Assembly: GCF_009807035.1 (NCBI RefSeq)
Contig: NZ_WUBI01000002.1
Location: forward strand, 806,001-870,000
Source of the DNA: Paenibacillus dendrobii
GTDB lineage: Bacteria > Bacillota > Bacilli > Paenibacillales > Paenibacillaceae
DNA length: 64,000 nt
Reading direction: 5' to 3'
The translations under genes were made by a program, and so were the position numbers. Positions 1 to 7,954 of this stretch are shown in pieces; positions within the stretch are counted from its first letter, which is position 1, and each line of letters starts with the position of its first letter. The notes beneath the pieces are model-generated. The model was not told the DNA's origin, made no database searches, and saw only the letters and a program-made list of their open reading frames with translations.

Positions 1-1
1 T

Positions 2-658
2 TCTGCGAATAACAACGACATTTCGATCCTTCAGGACATGGCAGCATCCAAAGTTGAAGCCTTCCAACAACCGGCTGTAATGACTGCCCTGAAGAAAATC
101 GTGGAGCTTCGCGATAAAGGGTTCATCGACAAAGCTTCCATCCAGATCAACCATACGGATTCCCAAATGCTCTTCCTGCAACATAAGGATGCATTTATTC
201 CAAACGGCCTCTGGTTGCCTAACGAAATGGCTAAAGACGTTCCAGGCGGATTCTCCTTCGGCTTCATCCCATCGGTTACGCAAGATGCCGGCGGTAAAGT
301 TGTTGCGAACACATCTACTGCAAACGTAGCCATCGCGAAAAACGCGAAGAATAAAGAAGCAGCTAAAGCATTCCTGGAGTTCGTATTCTCCAAAGCTCAA
401 GCTTCCCAATGGGCAGAGCTTAGCGGCGCTCCTTCCAATATCAAAGGCGACATCAGTGCTTCCAACGCGCCTAGCCATGTTAAAGACGCAGCTAAATACC
501 TGACCGATGCCAACACCGTCGTAGTACCTGCCATTACTTTCAACGCCGACGTTGACAAGGCTATGCAGGATGCCACAGACGCCCTGACCATTAGCAAGAT
601 CACCCCAGAACAATGGGTAGAACGTGTAGTAGAAGCAGCAAAAAAAGCATCAAAATAA
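2..658 (+). CDS. Sugar ABC transporter substrate-binding protein, C-terminal part
   Basis: The reading frame is already open at the window edge, so the signal peptide and N-terminal lobe lie outside. The visible 218 or so residues look like the C-terminal lobe of a family 1 extracellular solute-binding protein (CUT1 sugar importers): a GFSFGFIPSV segment, then the typical helix in which an AKAFLEFVFS stretch is followed by QWAELSGAPS, and an amphipathic C-terminal helix ending in several lysines. It is followed by two permeases on the same strand and presumably delivers a sugar or oligosaccharide to them. No ATPase is encoded in the visible part, which is common for CUT1 systems that share one MsmX-type ATPase. 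The sugar cannot be named from sequence. Confidence 0.88.
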   Translation, partial: SANNNDISILQDMAASKVEAFQQPAVMTALKKIVELRDKGFIDKASIQINHTDSQMLFLQHKDAFIPNGLWLPNEMAKDVPGGFSFGFIPSVTQDAGGKVVANTSTANVAIAKNAKNKEAAKAFLEFVFSKAQASQWAELSGAPSNIKGDISASNAPSHVKDAAKYLTDANTVVVPAITFNADVDKAMQDATDALTISKITPEQWVERVVEAAKKASK

Positions 659-682
659 TAAATAGCAACAGACGATAAAGAC

Positions 683-718
683 GGAGGATGACGAGGATAT
701 ACTCTTCGGTCATCCTCC
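683..718 (+). promoter_or_regulatory. Intercistronic hairpin between binding protein and permease genes
   Basis: A perfect 10-bp inverted repeat (GGAGGATGAC at 683-692 and GTCATCCTCC at 709-718) lies 25 bases after the binding-protein stop and before the permease ribosome binding site. It is followed by TTAAATTATTTT rather than a clean T-run. Such hairpins often protect the upstream message or partially terminate, so that the binding protein is made in excess over the permeases. That role is inferred. Confidence 0.6.
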
Positions 719-750
719 TTAAATTATTTTGGAAAGGCAGGTTTAACCAG

Positions 751-1653
751 ATGAAATTGGGAACAACCAAGTGGCAGCGTAACCTGTTTATCGCAACTTT
801 CATTCTACCCACGTTTCTGTTCTTCTGCGTGTTTATGATCTATCCTGTCATACAAGCCATGTATTATTCCTTGTTCGACTGGTCTGGCTCTTCGGATCAT
901 AAAACGTTTATCGGTTTGGACAACTTCAAAGAAATGATTCATGACCCGATTGTCTGGAACGCGATGGGCAACGACTACTTTCTCGTTGTAGGCAAAATTA
1001 TCGGCATTATGATTTTGGCCACTTTTTTCGCTATCGCATTAACCCGGTTCCGTTTCAAATTATCAAACTTTTTCCGCTCCATCTTCTTCATTCCGAATGT
1101 AATCTCCGTTGTCGTTATCGGCGTACTATGGAATTTCATTTATAACCCGCAGATCGGCTTTTTGAACTCCTTTCTGTCCCTGTTTACCAAAGACAAAGTG
1201 GACATTACTTGGCTGGGCTTTACCAGTCATACGATCTGGATGCTTCTTCCTCCGGCGATCTGGGCGGGTATCGGCTTCTACATGATTCTCCTGATTGCAG
1301 CCATTCAAAGTATTCCGGAATCTTACTACGAAGCCTCAGGTCTGGAGGGCGCCGGACAATGGACGCAGTTCCGCTACATCACCCTGCCTTTGATCTGGGA
1401 ACAAATGAAGGTATCCATCCTGAATATCATGATGACGACGCTGAACGGATCCTTTGTCATCGTTATGATCATGACGAACGGCGGACCCGACAACTCCACG
1501 CAGGTTATGGGCTCCTACTTGTATCAGATGGCCTTCACACAATATCATTTCGGCTATGGTGCTGCCATCGGCGTACTGATTTTGATCGTTTCACTCATTA
1601 CGACTGTTATTTTGCAACGCTTAATGCATCAGGAAACTATTGAAATCAGCTGA
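751..1653 (+). CDS. Sugar ABC transporter permease (MalF/UgpA type)
   Basis: A 300-residue membrane protein of the CUT1 permease family. Six hydrophobic segments are apparent; the cytoplasmic EAA loop that contacts the ATPase is visible as YYEASGLEGAGQWTQFRYITLPL near residues 205-225. The ATG at 751 follows GGAAAGGCAGG at a normal distance. An in-frame start at 688 lies inside the preceding hairpin and is unlikely. The gene is followed 27 bases later by the second permease. It should form a heterodimer with that protein in the cytoplasmic membrane. Confidence 0.92.
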   Translation: MKLGTTKWQRNLFIATFILPTFLFFCVFMIYPVIQAMYYSLFDWSGSSDHKTFIGLDNFKEMIHDPIVWNAMGNDYFLVVGKIIGIMILATFFAIALTRFRFKLSNFFRSIFFIPNVISVVVIGVLWNFIYNPQIGFLNSFLSLFTKDKVDITWLGFTSHTIWMLLPPAIWAGIGFYMILLIAAIQSIPESYYEASGLEGAGQWTQFRYITLPLIWEQMKVSILNIMMTTLNGSFVIVMIMTNGGPDNSTQVMGSYLYQMAFTQYHFGYGAAIGVLILIVSLITTVILQRLMHQETIEIS

Positions 1654-1680
1654 TTTGAAATAGCACGGGAGGAACAAATT

Positions 1681-2526
1681 ATGAAATCAGGCGGTTTAAA
1701 TCCAATTTTCAAAATCATATTCTTTGCTATTCTGATCATATGGGGCTTGTCCGTGCTCTATCCGCTGCTCTGGACATTGCTCGACGCCCTGAAAAACAAT
1801 GATCAATTTTTCCGTAAAATGCCATGGTCTTTGCCGGATATTCCGCTGCTATGGAGCAACTTTACGTACGTATGGAGTGAATTCAGCTTCGATAAATACT
1901 TTATGAACTCCGTCGTCGTTACGATCGGTTCGACTTTGCTGGGATTATTTCTCGCCGCGACTACAGCATACGTGCTGGCAAGATATCAGTTCAAAGGCAG
2001 CAATTTCCTTTACCTGATTTATATCGCATCGATGATGATACCTTTCAGCTTAGCGCTGATCCCATTATTCTTCTTGTTAAATTCCATGCACTTGACCAAC
2101 TCTTCCTTCGGTCTGATTCTGGTATATGCCTCCACCTTGATTGCCTTCGGCGTTTTCGTTCTGGTCGGTTTCTTCAAAAGCCTGCCTAAAGAAATGGAAG
2201 AAGCCGCTGCAATTGACGGTGCATCCTATTTCGGCATATTCTTCAAGGTCATGCTCCCTCTGTCTCAGCCTGGTCTGATAACGGTCGGAATCGTCAACGT
2301 GCTGAACATTTGGAACGAATATATTATCGGTACCATTCTGGTAAACGATCCGGTACATTACACATTGCCAGTCGGCATCGCTATGATGCAGGCCCAAATG
2401 CAGTATCGTACGGAATGGGGTCCTCTTTTCGCAGGACTGCTGATTACCATGGTTCCTGTACTCGTTGTCTATATGTTCTTCCAGCGCCAGATTGCCAGCG
2501 GAATTACGGCAGGCGCCGTTAAGTAG
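1681..2526 (+). CDS. Sugar ABC transporter permease (MalG/UgpE type)
   Basis: A 281-residue inner-membrane permease, the usual partner of the preceding gene. It has an N-terminal hydrophobic segment, a periplasm-facing loop rich in tryptophan (MPWSLPDIPLLWSNF), and the EAA motif EEAAAIDGASYFGIFFKVMLPL around residues 178-199. The C-terminus, QRQIASGITAGAVK, is the standard ending of CUT1 MalG-like subunits. The ribosome binding site GGGAGG precedes the ATG. The gene ends the transporter operon; a hairpin followed by a T-run comes shortly after. Confidence 0.93.
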   Translation: MKSGGLNPIFKIIFFAILIIWGLSVLYPLLWTLLDALKNNDQFFRKMPWSLPDIPLLWSNFTYVWSEFSFDKYFMNSVVVTIGSTLLGLFLAATTAYVLARYQFKGSNFLYLIYIASMMIPFSLALIPLFFLLNSMHLTNSSFGLILVYASTLIAFGVFVLVGFFKSLPKEMEEAAAIDGASYFGIFFKVMLPLSQPGLITVGIVNVLNIWNEYIIGTILVNDPVHYTLPVGIAMMQAQMQYRTEWGPLFAGLLITMVPVLVVYMFFQRQIASGITAGAVK

Positions 2527-2570
2527 CCGACATCGGCTGACTAGGCTAGCCACGAAAACACAACCAAACA

Positions 2571-2614
2571 AACCTTAGTCTGGGAGTTTCCATTCTAAGG
2601 TTATTGTTTTTTTT
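2571..2614 (+). terminator. Intrinsic terminator after the sugar ABC operon
   Basis: An AACCTTAG/CTAAGGTT stem is followed by ATTGTTTTTTTT, about 45 bases after the second permease stop. It separates the ABC operon from the MFS gene. Confidence 0.7.
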
Positions 2615-2660
2615 AAGTCCATTTTACATTTATCTCCAATGCGAAAAGGGAGCGGACAAC

Positions 2661-3881
2661 GTGTCTAAGGATATACGAAAACTTCTGATCATGAACATCA
2701 TCAGCTCCATTATTTCCATTTATATCGCCATCTTTGTCAATCTGTATATCTGGGAAGAGGGCAACGGAATCGGCGACGTCTCTCTTTATAATTTGTCCAT
2801 GTACATATGCTGGGGGCTCACATTCGCCCTCGCCTCCAAGCTCATCAATAAGTATTCCATCAGGTTGCTGCTCGCGATCTCGGCTTTATGCGGTGCCGCA
2901 GCATTCGTGTATTTGATGACCGTTCATCTTGATAACCGCTGGCTCTGGATTACGCTGCTTGGGATCCCTGTGGGCATGATGTTCGGCTTTTCCCAATCCT
3001 CGCAGAACCTGGGCGTAGCCATGCAAGGTAAAGAAAACGAACTTGCGCCTTATTTTGCCGCAATCAACATCACTTCTCAGGCGCTCAACATGGCCGTTCC
3101 CATTCTATCCGCTGCTGTGATCCAGGGCTTCGGTTACCGGGGATCTTTTATTACCATGCTCATCTTCATCATAATCATGCTGGCGTACTCAGCAACAATG
3201 CCGCGTATCTACCTGCCTGCCCCTACTTCTCTCCAAGAGCCTCGTGAACCTTTCTATACTTTAGGTTTCCGCTCTGCCTTCAGCTATCCTGGAGCCAAAT
3301 GGGTTCTGCTGTCGCTGCTCGCGTCGGGAGTCTTCCTGCAGTTCCAGAATTTATTTGCCCTTCTGTTCACCTTTTCAGTCACCCAGAATAAACTGCTGAT
3401 TGCTTTGCTCAATTTGTTGTATACCCTATCCTCCTTGCTTGGTCTCTTGTTGTACCGACGGATCAAGTTTAACGAAATGTGGTGGTTATGGATTGGAACA
3501 TCGCTGCTTGCGCTCGGGTTTGTGATCGCATTGCTCCATCATCCCGCGATGCTGATTACATCGAACGTCCTCACCTCTATCGGCATGTTTTACTTCTCCA
3601 TCGTATGGAATGCGCAGCAGTTCAAATATATCAAACACCTGGATCCGGCGACCAAGCGAACGTTTCTTGTCTGGCGCGAATGCATTCTGGTGTTTACACG
3701 CTGCCTGCTTCTTAGCCTGACCTTTACGCTGACCGAGATGCAGGGTTTGGCCTTTGGCATTATCGTATTCATCACCATTGCCTGTTTGTTTGCCATTCCT
3801 GTCTTCCAGAGACTTGCCGGCCTTGAAAACAGCAAACATAATCAGGTACACGGCGCTGCAACCAAGCAAATGCCGCTATAA
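2661..3881 (+). CDS. Major facilitator superfamily transporter
   Basis: A predicted polytopic membrane protein of 406 residues with about 12 hydrophobic segments in two sets of six, typical of MFS proteins. The GTG at 2661 (MSKDIRKLL) follows AAAGGGAGCGG and is preferred. A TTG 57 bases upstream lies in the T-run of the preceding terminator. The loop after the sixth segment is short and proline-rich (YLPAPTSLQEPREP). The substrate is unknown. It sits alone between terminators, so it is probably its own unit, although the neighbouring sugar transporter makes a sugar or sugar derivative possible. Confidence 0.8.
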   Translation: MSKDIRKLLIMNIISSIISIYIAIFVNLYIWEEGNGIGDVSLYNLSMYICWGLTFALASKLINKYSIRLLLAISALCGAAAFVYLMTVHLDNRWLWITLLGIPVGMMFGFSQSSQNLGVAMQGKENELAPYFAAINITSQALNMAVPILSAAVIQGFGYRGSFITMLIFIIIMLAYSATMPRIYLPAPTSLQEPREPFYTLGFRSAFSYPGAKWVLLSLLASGVFLQFQNLFALLFTFSVTQNKLLIALLNLLYTLSSLLGLLLYRRIKFNEMWWLWIGTSLLALGFVIALLHHPAMLITSNVLTSIGMFYFSIVWNAQQFKYIKHLDPATKRTFLVWRECILVFTRCLLLSLTFTLTEMQGLAFGIIVFITIACLFAIPVFQRLAGLENSKHNQVHGAATKQMPL

Positions 3882-3898
3882 TATGGATGTAAAAGAAC

Positions 3899-3952
3899 AA
3901 AAAAAGACTCCCTCCCGGGATTAAATCTTAAACCGGGATAGGGAGTCTTTTA
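3899..3952. terminator. Bidirectional terminator between convergent genes
   Basis: AAAAGACTCCCT pairs with AGGGAGTCTTTT, with a second pairing CCCGGG/CCCGGG inside. Both flanks carry A/T runs, so it can end the MFS gene (+) and the chemoreceptor gene (-). It overlaps the last codons of the chemoreceptor gene. Confidence 0.8.
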
Positions 3953-5969
3953 ATACGCCGGAAAGCACCTGAAGCTTCTTAGAGAGATGGACCAGACCTG
4001 TACTAATTCCAAGCTGCTCATTACTGAGTGAAGCAACCTCTTCCGAGGTAGCTAATGATTGATCCGATACTACGCTTACTCCCACCATCGCATCCGAAAG
4101 TAGCAGCTGGGATTGCTCTAGTTCAAGAATCGAGCTGTTAACCAGAGCCAAGTGGCTCATGAGCTCGCCCATTTGTGAGCCTACCTGATTGAAGAGTTTA
4201 TCTGCATTTTTCACTGATGAAATTTGCTGCATGAAGATAGGACTTGAATCATTTAATACGATTGCGGTCTCCTCAATATCCTGCTGAATCGCCTCCGTGA
4301 TCTGGCCAACGGCATCTACCGATCGCTTAGCTTGTTCAGACAAAGCCCGGATTTCATCAGCCACCACCCTGAACCCTCTGCCGTAGCTTCCAGCCCGGGC
4401 GGCCTCAATGGTAGCGTTCAGGGAGAGGACATTCGTTTGCTTCATTAATTGGGTCAGAATATCCAGCACCTCAGAGATCGACTTGGTGCTGTCCTGCAAT
4501 TTACCAACCTTGCCGGTGATCGAACCAATTCTCTCTTCCATATCCCCGGTTTTGTGGATCAGTTCATGCATATACTCCGTTCCCATACGGCTGGTCGCAT
4601 TCACATCCTCAGCGAGACTGTGCATCTCCTTGCTGGTCGAAACGAGCGTCTCCGTTTGTTCTTGGGATCTCTGCGCCAACATCTTGCCGCGCTCCGCATC
4701 ACTTGCCAGGCCTTCACCGCCCTTGGCAATATCCGAAGTGGCAGAGGCGATCTCTTTGGCCGTTTCTTCCGTGTTCAGGGATACATGTGAAAGCTCGCTA
4801 GCCATTTCAAGCATCTCAGCAGCAGATTGCCCGGTGTGATGCACCAGTTCCGTCAAATGCTGCATCATCTCGTCAAAGCTTCTGCCGACCTGTCCAATTT
4901 CATCTTTGGAGGTTGTATGGGTTCTTACTTGCAGATTTCCGTCAGCTCCCTCTTTCATCAGCCTCCGCAGATTAACCAGCGGCTTGCCGATCATACGGGC
5001 AACGAACCATCCGATCAAAATAGCCAGAATACATGCAACTGCAAGCACCCACAAGGTAGCCTGGAAAATCTGCCTCGTGTCCTTCAGCATTTCGCTTACC
5101 GGAATCATGCCGATCGTAAACCAGCCATTGGTTTCTGATTTGGCCATCACGACCTGCTCGGATTTATCCGGAGCCCGGAACGAGTACTTCGGATTGCTCA
5201 TTCCCTCGGGCGGTAGCGTCACGTCAGACAACTTGCCGATTTGAGAGGATGACTTGCTGTAAATAATCTGATTATGGGGACTGATGACCTGGATGCTTCC
5301 GCCTTCACCCATATGTACATTTTCCACCTGTTCCTTAATGGCTGCCAGGTCAATATCAATGAGTATGACGCAGTATCCCTCGGATACGCCTTCTCCGGAA
5401 ATCACCCTGCCTAGCGTAATGGTCGGATTCGTATTCCGGTTTCCTTGCAGGTTGTGATCAATCCAAACGGATTGGCCCCCACTCTGTACTATGGTCTTGA
5501 ACCAGTCTTCATTGCCGTAATTTCCGCTCGCGAGCAGTCCGGAGAGCGTAGGAACGATTGTCCCGTCCGTATCGAGTACTTCAATGGAAGTAATATACGC
5601 ATCGGAGAACATATAGGACTGCAAGATCGTGTCCAACTGGTCCGCCAGCTGTGTATATTCCGATGGATGATCCTTCTGTTCGAACATCTCCAGAACCGTA
5701 TTCTGCATCGTTTTGTCTACCATCATTTGCAGCAGGAGTTTATTAAACGAATTGTACAAAAAATCAAGCTTCTGACTCGTCTGCATAGCAGTTTCCAAAT
5801 ACGCGCTCGTGACTTCACGCTCCAGCGCTTTTTTCGAGATTTGATACGATACCACTCCGGTCACTGCGACAAAAGCAATGATGGCAGCGACCATGATCAA
5901 TGCAATCTTTGTTCCGATGGACCGCAGCGGGTTCCAGCGGAACGACTCCCTTAATGATCTCTCTCGCAT
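3921..5969 (-). CDS. Methyl-accepting chemotaxis protein (Cache-type sensor)
   Basis: A 682-residue membrane chemoreceptor. An N-terminal membrane segment (about residues 20-42) is followed by a roughly 260-residue extracellular Cache-like sensor, a second membrane segment (around VLAVACILAILIGWFVARMIG), a HAMP linker, and a long coiled-coil signalling domain. The signalling hairpin tip is ETAKEI...QTNVLSLNATIEAARAGSYGRGFRVVADEIRALSEQ, the family signature that binds CheA and CheW. The ATG follows AAGGGGGATAGCCG. It is encoded alone, with no che genes nearby. The ligand is unknown. It is a paralogue of the receptor at 59803-61980. Confidence 0.95.
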   Translation of the reverse strand: MRERSLRESFRWNPLRSIGTKIALIMVAAIIAFVAVTGVVSYQISKKALEREVTSAYLETAMQTSQKLDFLYNSFNKLLLQMMVDKTMQNTVLEMFEQKDHPSEYTQLADQLDTILQSYMFSDAYITSIEVLDTDGTIVPTLSGLLASGNYGNEDWFKTIVQSGGQSVWIDHNLQGNRNTNPTITLGRVISGEGVSEGYCVILIDIDLAAIKEQVENVHMGEGGSIQVISPHNQIIYSKSSSQIGKLSDVTLPPEGMSNPKYSFRAPDKSEQVVMAKSETNGWFTIGMIPVSEMLKDTRQIFQATLWVLAVACILAILIGWFVARMIGKPLVNLRRLMKEGADGNLQVRTHTTSKDEIGQVGRSFDEMMQHLTELVHHTGQSAAEMLEMASELSHVSLNTEETAKEIASATSDIAKGGEGLASDAERGKMLAQRSQEQTETLVSTSKEMHSLAEDVNATSRMGTEYMHELIHKTGDMEERIGSITGKVGKLQDSTKSISEVLDILTQLMKQTNVLSLNATIEAARAGSYGRGFRVVADEIRALSEQAKRSVDAVGQITEAIQQDIEETAIVLNDSSPIFMQQISSVKNADKLFNQVGSQMGELMSHLALVNSSILELEQSQLLLSDAMVGVSVVSDQSLATSEEVASLSNEQLGISTGLVHLSKKLQVLSGVLKDSLSRFKI

Positions 5970-6392
5970 CGGCTATCCCCCTTATATGACCTTACAGCTA
6001 ATATAAAATGGTAAAATCAATAGCATTTGAACTGATTCGAGACGGATGCCTTTTATTAGTTCATTTAATTTAACTATATCGGTCCTGACGATGACACTCT
6101 ATGGATTATCTTCTTCATTTTCTCGAATTTATTCTCTTATCCATGAAGCATATCAAAAACGATTAATTCACTGAATTGTTGCCAATAATGGGAACATTCC
6201 ATACTTTTTAAGTTGACTATGCATGGCAGGTTCATCTACAATAAATGAAGAAAAAACGTCAGTGACGTAACAGCGCGGAAGAAGGACTCTTTGAGAGGGA
6301 TTTTTTCTTGCGATTATTGAATTTGTTCACTCCACTTGGAAATGAACGCATTCAAAAATATTAGATAAATTTACAAGACAGGTGAAGAAATA
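5970..6392. other. Divergent intergenic region between chemoreceptor and trhO
   Basis: This 423-base, A/T-rich region should hold the chemoreceptor promoter on the minus strand and the trhO promoter on the plus strand. Apart from the plus-strand promoter and palindrome annotated separately, nothing coding or structured stands out. The trhO leader is unusually long (about 140 bases). Confidence 0.5.
6213..6242 (+). promoter_or_regulatory. SigmaA-type promoter for trhO, with a downstream palindrome
   Basis: TTGACT (6213-6218) and TACAAT (6237-6242) are separated by 18 bases. Shortly after the expected transcription start lies a 13-base palindrome ACGTCAGTGACGT (6256-6268), which could be an operator or a small 5' hairpin. 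The distance to the trhO start codon is about 145 bases. Confidence 0.6.
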
Positions 6393-7292
6393 ATGACAGC
6401 ATCTAATGATTACCGTATTCTGCTATATTATAAATTTGTTAACATTCCTGATCCGGAGCAATTTACAGCCGAACACCTTCAATACTGCAAGGATCTAGGA
6501 GTCAAAGGACGCATTCTGATAGCTTCTGAAGGCATTAACGGGACGTTGTCCGGAACCGTGGAACAGACTGAAAAGTACATGAATGACTTGAAAGCTAACC
6601 CATTGTTCGCTGATACCGTCTTCAAGATCGATGATTCGGAAGAACATGCGTTCAAGAAGATTTTTGTGCGCTACAAGAAAGAATTGGTCACATTCCGTTA
6701 CGAAGAAGAGCTTGATCCGAATGTCATTGGCGGCAAAAGACTATCTCCTGTAGAATGGCATGAAATGCTGCAGAGAGATGACGTTGTTGTCATTGATGGC
6801 CGTAACGATTATGAATATGAAATCGGTCATTTCCGTGGCGCCATCCGTCCTGACGTTGGTTCGTTCCGCGAATTCCCCGAGTGGATCCGCAATAACATGG
6901 GCGAGTACAAGGACAAAACCGTTCTTACTTACTGCACAGGCGGCATCCGCTGCGAAAAACTGACCGGATTCCTGATCAAGGAAGGTTTCCAGGACGTATC
7001 CCAGCTGGAAGGCGGTATCGTCACTTACGGTAAGGACCCTGAGGTTCAAGGTCACTTATGGGATGGCAAATGCTATGTGTTCGATGAGCGCATTTCTGTG
7101 CCGATCAACCGTACGGAAGAAGACACGGTTATCGCGAAGTGCCATCACTGTGGAACTACTGAAGACCGTTACATCAACTGCGCTAATCCTGTGTGCAACA
7201 AGCAGCATGTCTGCTGCACGGATTGCGAAGAAGAACATCAATCCTTCTGCTCTGACGAGTGCAGAGAAGCCGTTATGGCTGTGAATGCGTAA
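6393..7292 (+). CDS. trhO: Oxygen-dependent tRNA uridine(34) hydroxylase TrhO
   Basis: A 299-residue cytoplasmic rhodanese-fold protein of the YceA/TrhO family, which forms 5-hydroxyuridine at the wobble position of certain tRNAs using O2. The N-terminal domain reads LLYYKFVNIPDPEQF...GRILIASEGINGTLSG, the family hallmark. The rhodanese domain carries the active loop YCTGGIRCEK (about residues 180-189) with the catalytic cysteine. The C-terminus is a cysteine-rich cluster (CHHCG, CANPVC, CCTDC, CSDEC) that probably binds metal. The prephenate-dependent enzymes for the same modification are encoded at the far end of this window. The ATG follows AGGTGAAGAAATA. Confidence 0.95.
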   Translation: MTASNDYRILLYYKFVNIPDPEQFTAEHLQYCKDLGVKGRILIASEGINGTLSGTVEQTEKYMNDLKANPLFADTVFKIDDSEEHAFKKIFVRYKKELVTFRYEEELDPNVIGGKRLSPVEWHEMLQRDDVVVIDGRNDYEYEIGHFRGAIRPDVGSFREFPEWIRNNMGEYKDKTVLTYCTGGIRCEKLTGFLIKEGFQDVSQLEGGIVTYGKDPEVQGHLWDGKCYVFDERISVPINRTEEDTVIAKCHHCGTTEDRYINCANPVCNKQHVCCTDCEEEHQSFCSDECREAVMAVNA

Positions 7293-7309
7293 ATAAAGGC
7301 TGCTGATTT

Positions 7310-7370
7310 CTAAACAGGCTCTGTTCAAAAGGTCTCGAGATGACCGGATGAATAGGGCCTGTTTTGTTAC
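7310..7370 (+). terminator. Probable terminator after trhO
   Basis: AACAGG...CCTGTT arms around 7313 and 7362 are followed by TTGTT. The loop is long, so this is a weak call. Confidence 0.4.
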
Positions 7371-7423
7371 TACACCATTTGATAAGCACTGTGTTAAAGA
7401 TAATAAACTTTTGACGCATTTGA

Positions 7424-7880
7424 GCGCTCCGCGGTCAGACGATGCTCCCATCGCTGTTGCCTCCAAATTTATTTTGAACTATTTTTAATCGGTGAAATTC
7501 GGAGTCAAAGGCGAACGCTGGCGCTTGTACGCATTCGTCTGTCCTCTCCGCTGGTGTTCTGCTTATTCTTCATTCAAACCTCTACATCTCCCGCTGCTTG
7601 CTCTAGATGTTCGTTCTTCATCAAAAGTGAACGTGTTGCTCACAGATGGCGCTCCGCGGTCAGACGATGCTCCCATCGCTGTTGTCTCCAAATTTTTTTG
7701 ATCTATTTTTAATCGGTGAAATTCGGAGCCAAAGGCGAACGCTGACGCTTGTACGCATTCGTCTGTCCTCTCCGCTGGTGTTCTGCTTGTTCATCATGAA
7801 ACCTCTACCCCTCCAGCTGCTTGCTCTGGATGTTCGTTCTTCATCAAAAGTGAACGTGTTGCTCACAGATGGCGCTCCGC
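7424..7880. repeat. Tandem imperfect direct repeat, period about 225 bp
   Basis: Two copies start at 7424 and 7649, each opening with GCGCTCCGCGGTCAGAC. A 9-base start of a third copy, GCGCTCCGC, occurs at 7872. The copies share nearly all their length with scattered substitutions and small indels (for example CTCAACCTCTACATC-type versus ATGAAACCTCTACCC-type segments). Each holds a small hairpin CGATGCTCCCATCG. Short frames run through the copies on both strands but are not conserved as proteins, lack good ribosome binding sites and are treated as non-coding. The origin is unknown. Confidence 0.85.
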
Positions 7881-7916
7881 TTGTTCACCATTAATCCAAA
7901 GATACTATGAATAGAG

Positions 7917-7951
7917 AAAAGGCTACTCCCTCAATTGGAGTAGCCTTTTTT
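7917..7951. terminator. Terminator of the AAA ATPase gene
   Basis: A perfect stem AAAAGGCTACTCC/GGAGTAGCCTTTT with a 7-base loop, with T-runs on both strands. It lies 4 bases downstream of the ATPase gene stop. Confidence 0.85.
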
Positions 7952-7954
7952 GCA

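Noticed and set aside
688..750. Upstream extension of the first permease to 688
   Set aside because: It starts inside the intercistronic hairpin with no ribosome binding site, and the ATG at 751 has a good one and the normal permease N-terminus.
7492..7894. Short frames in the tandem repeat on both strands
   Set aside because: The frames of the two copies differ and contain no conserved protein or start site; the repeat is treated as non-coding.
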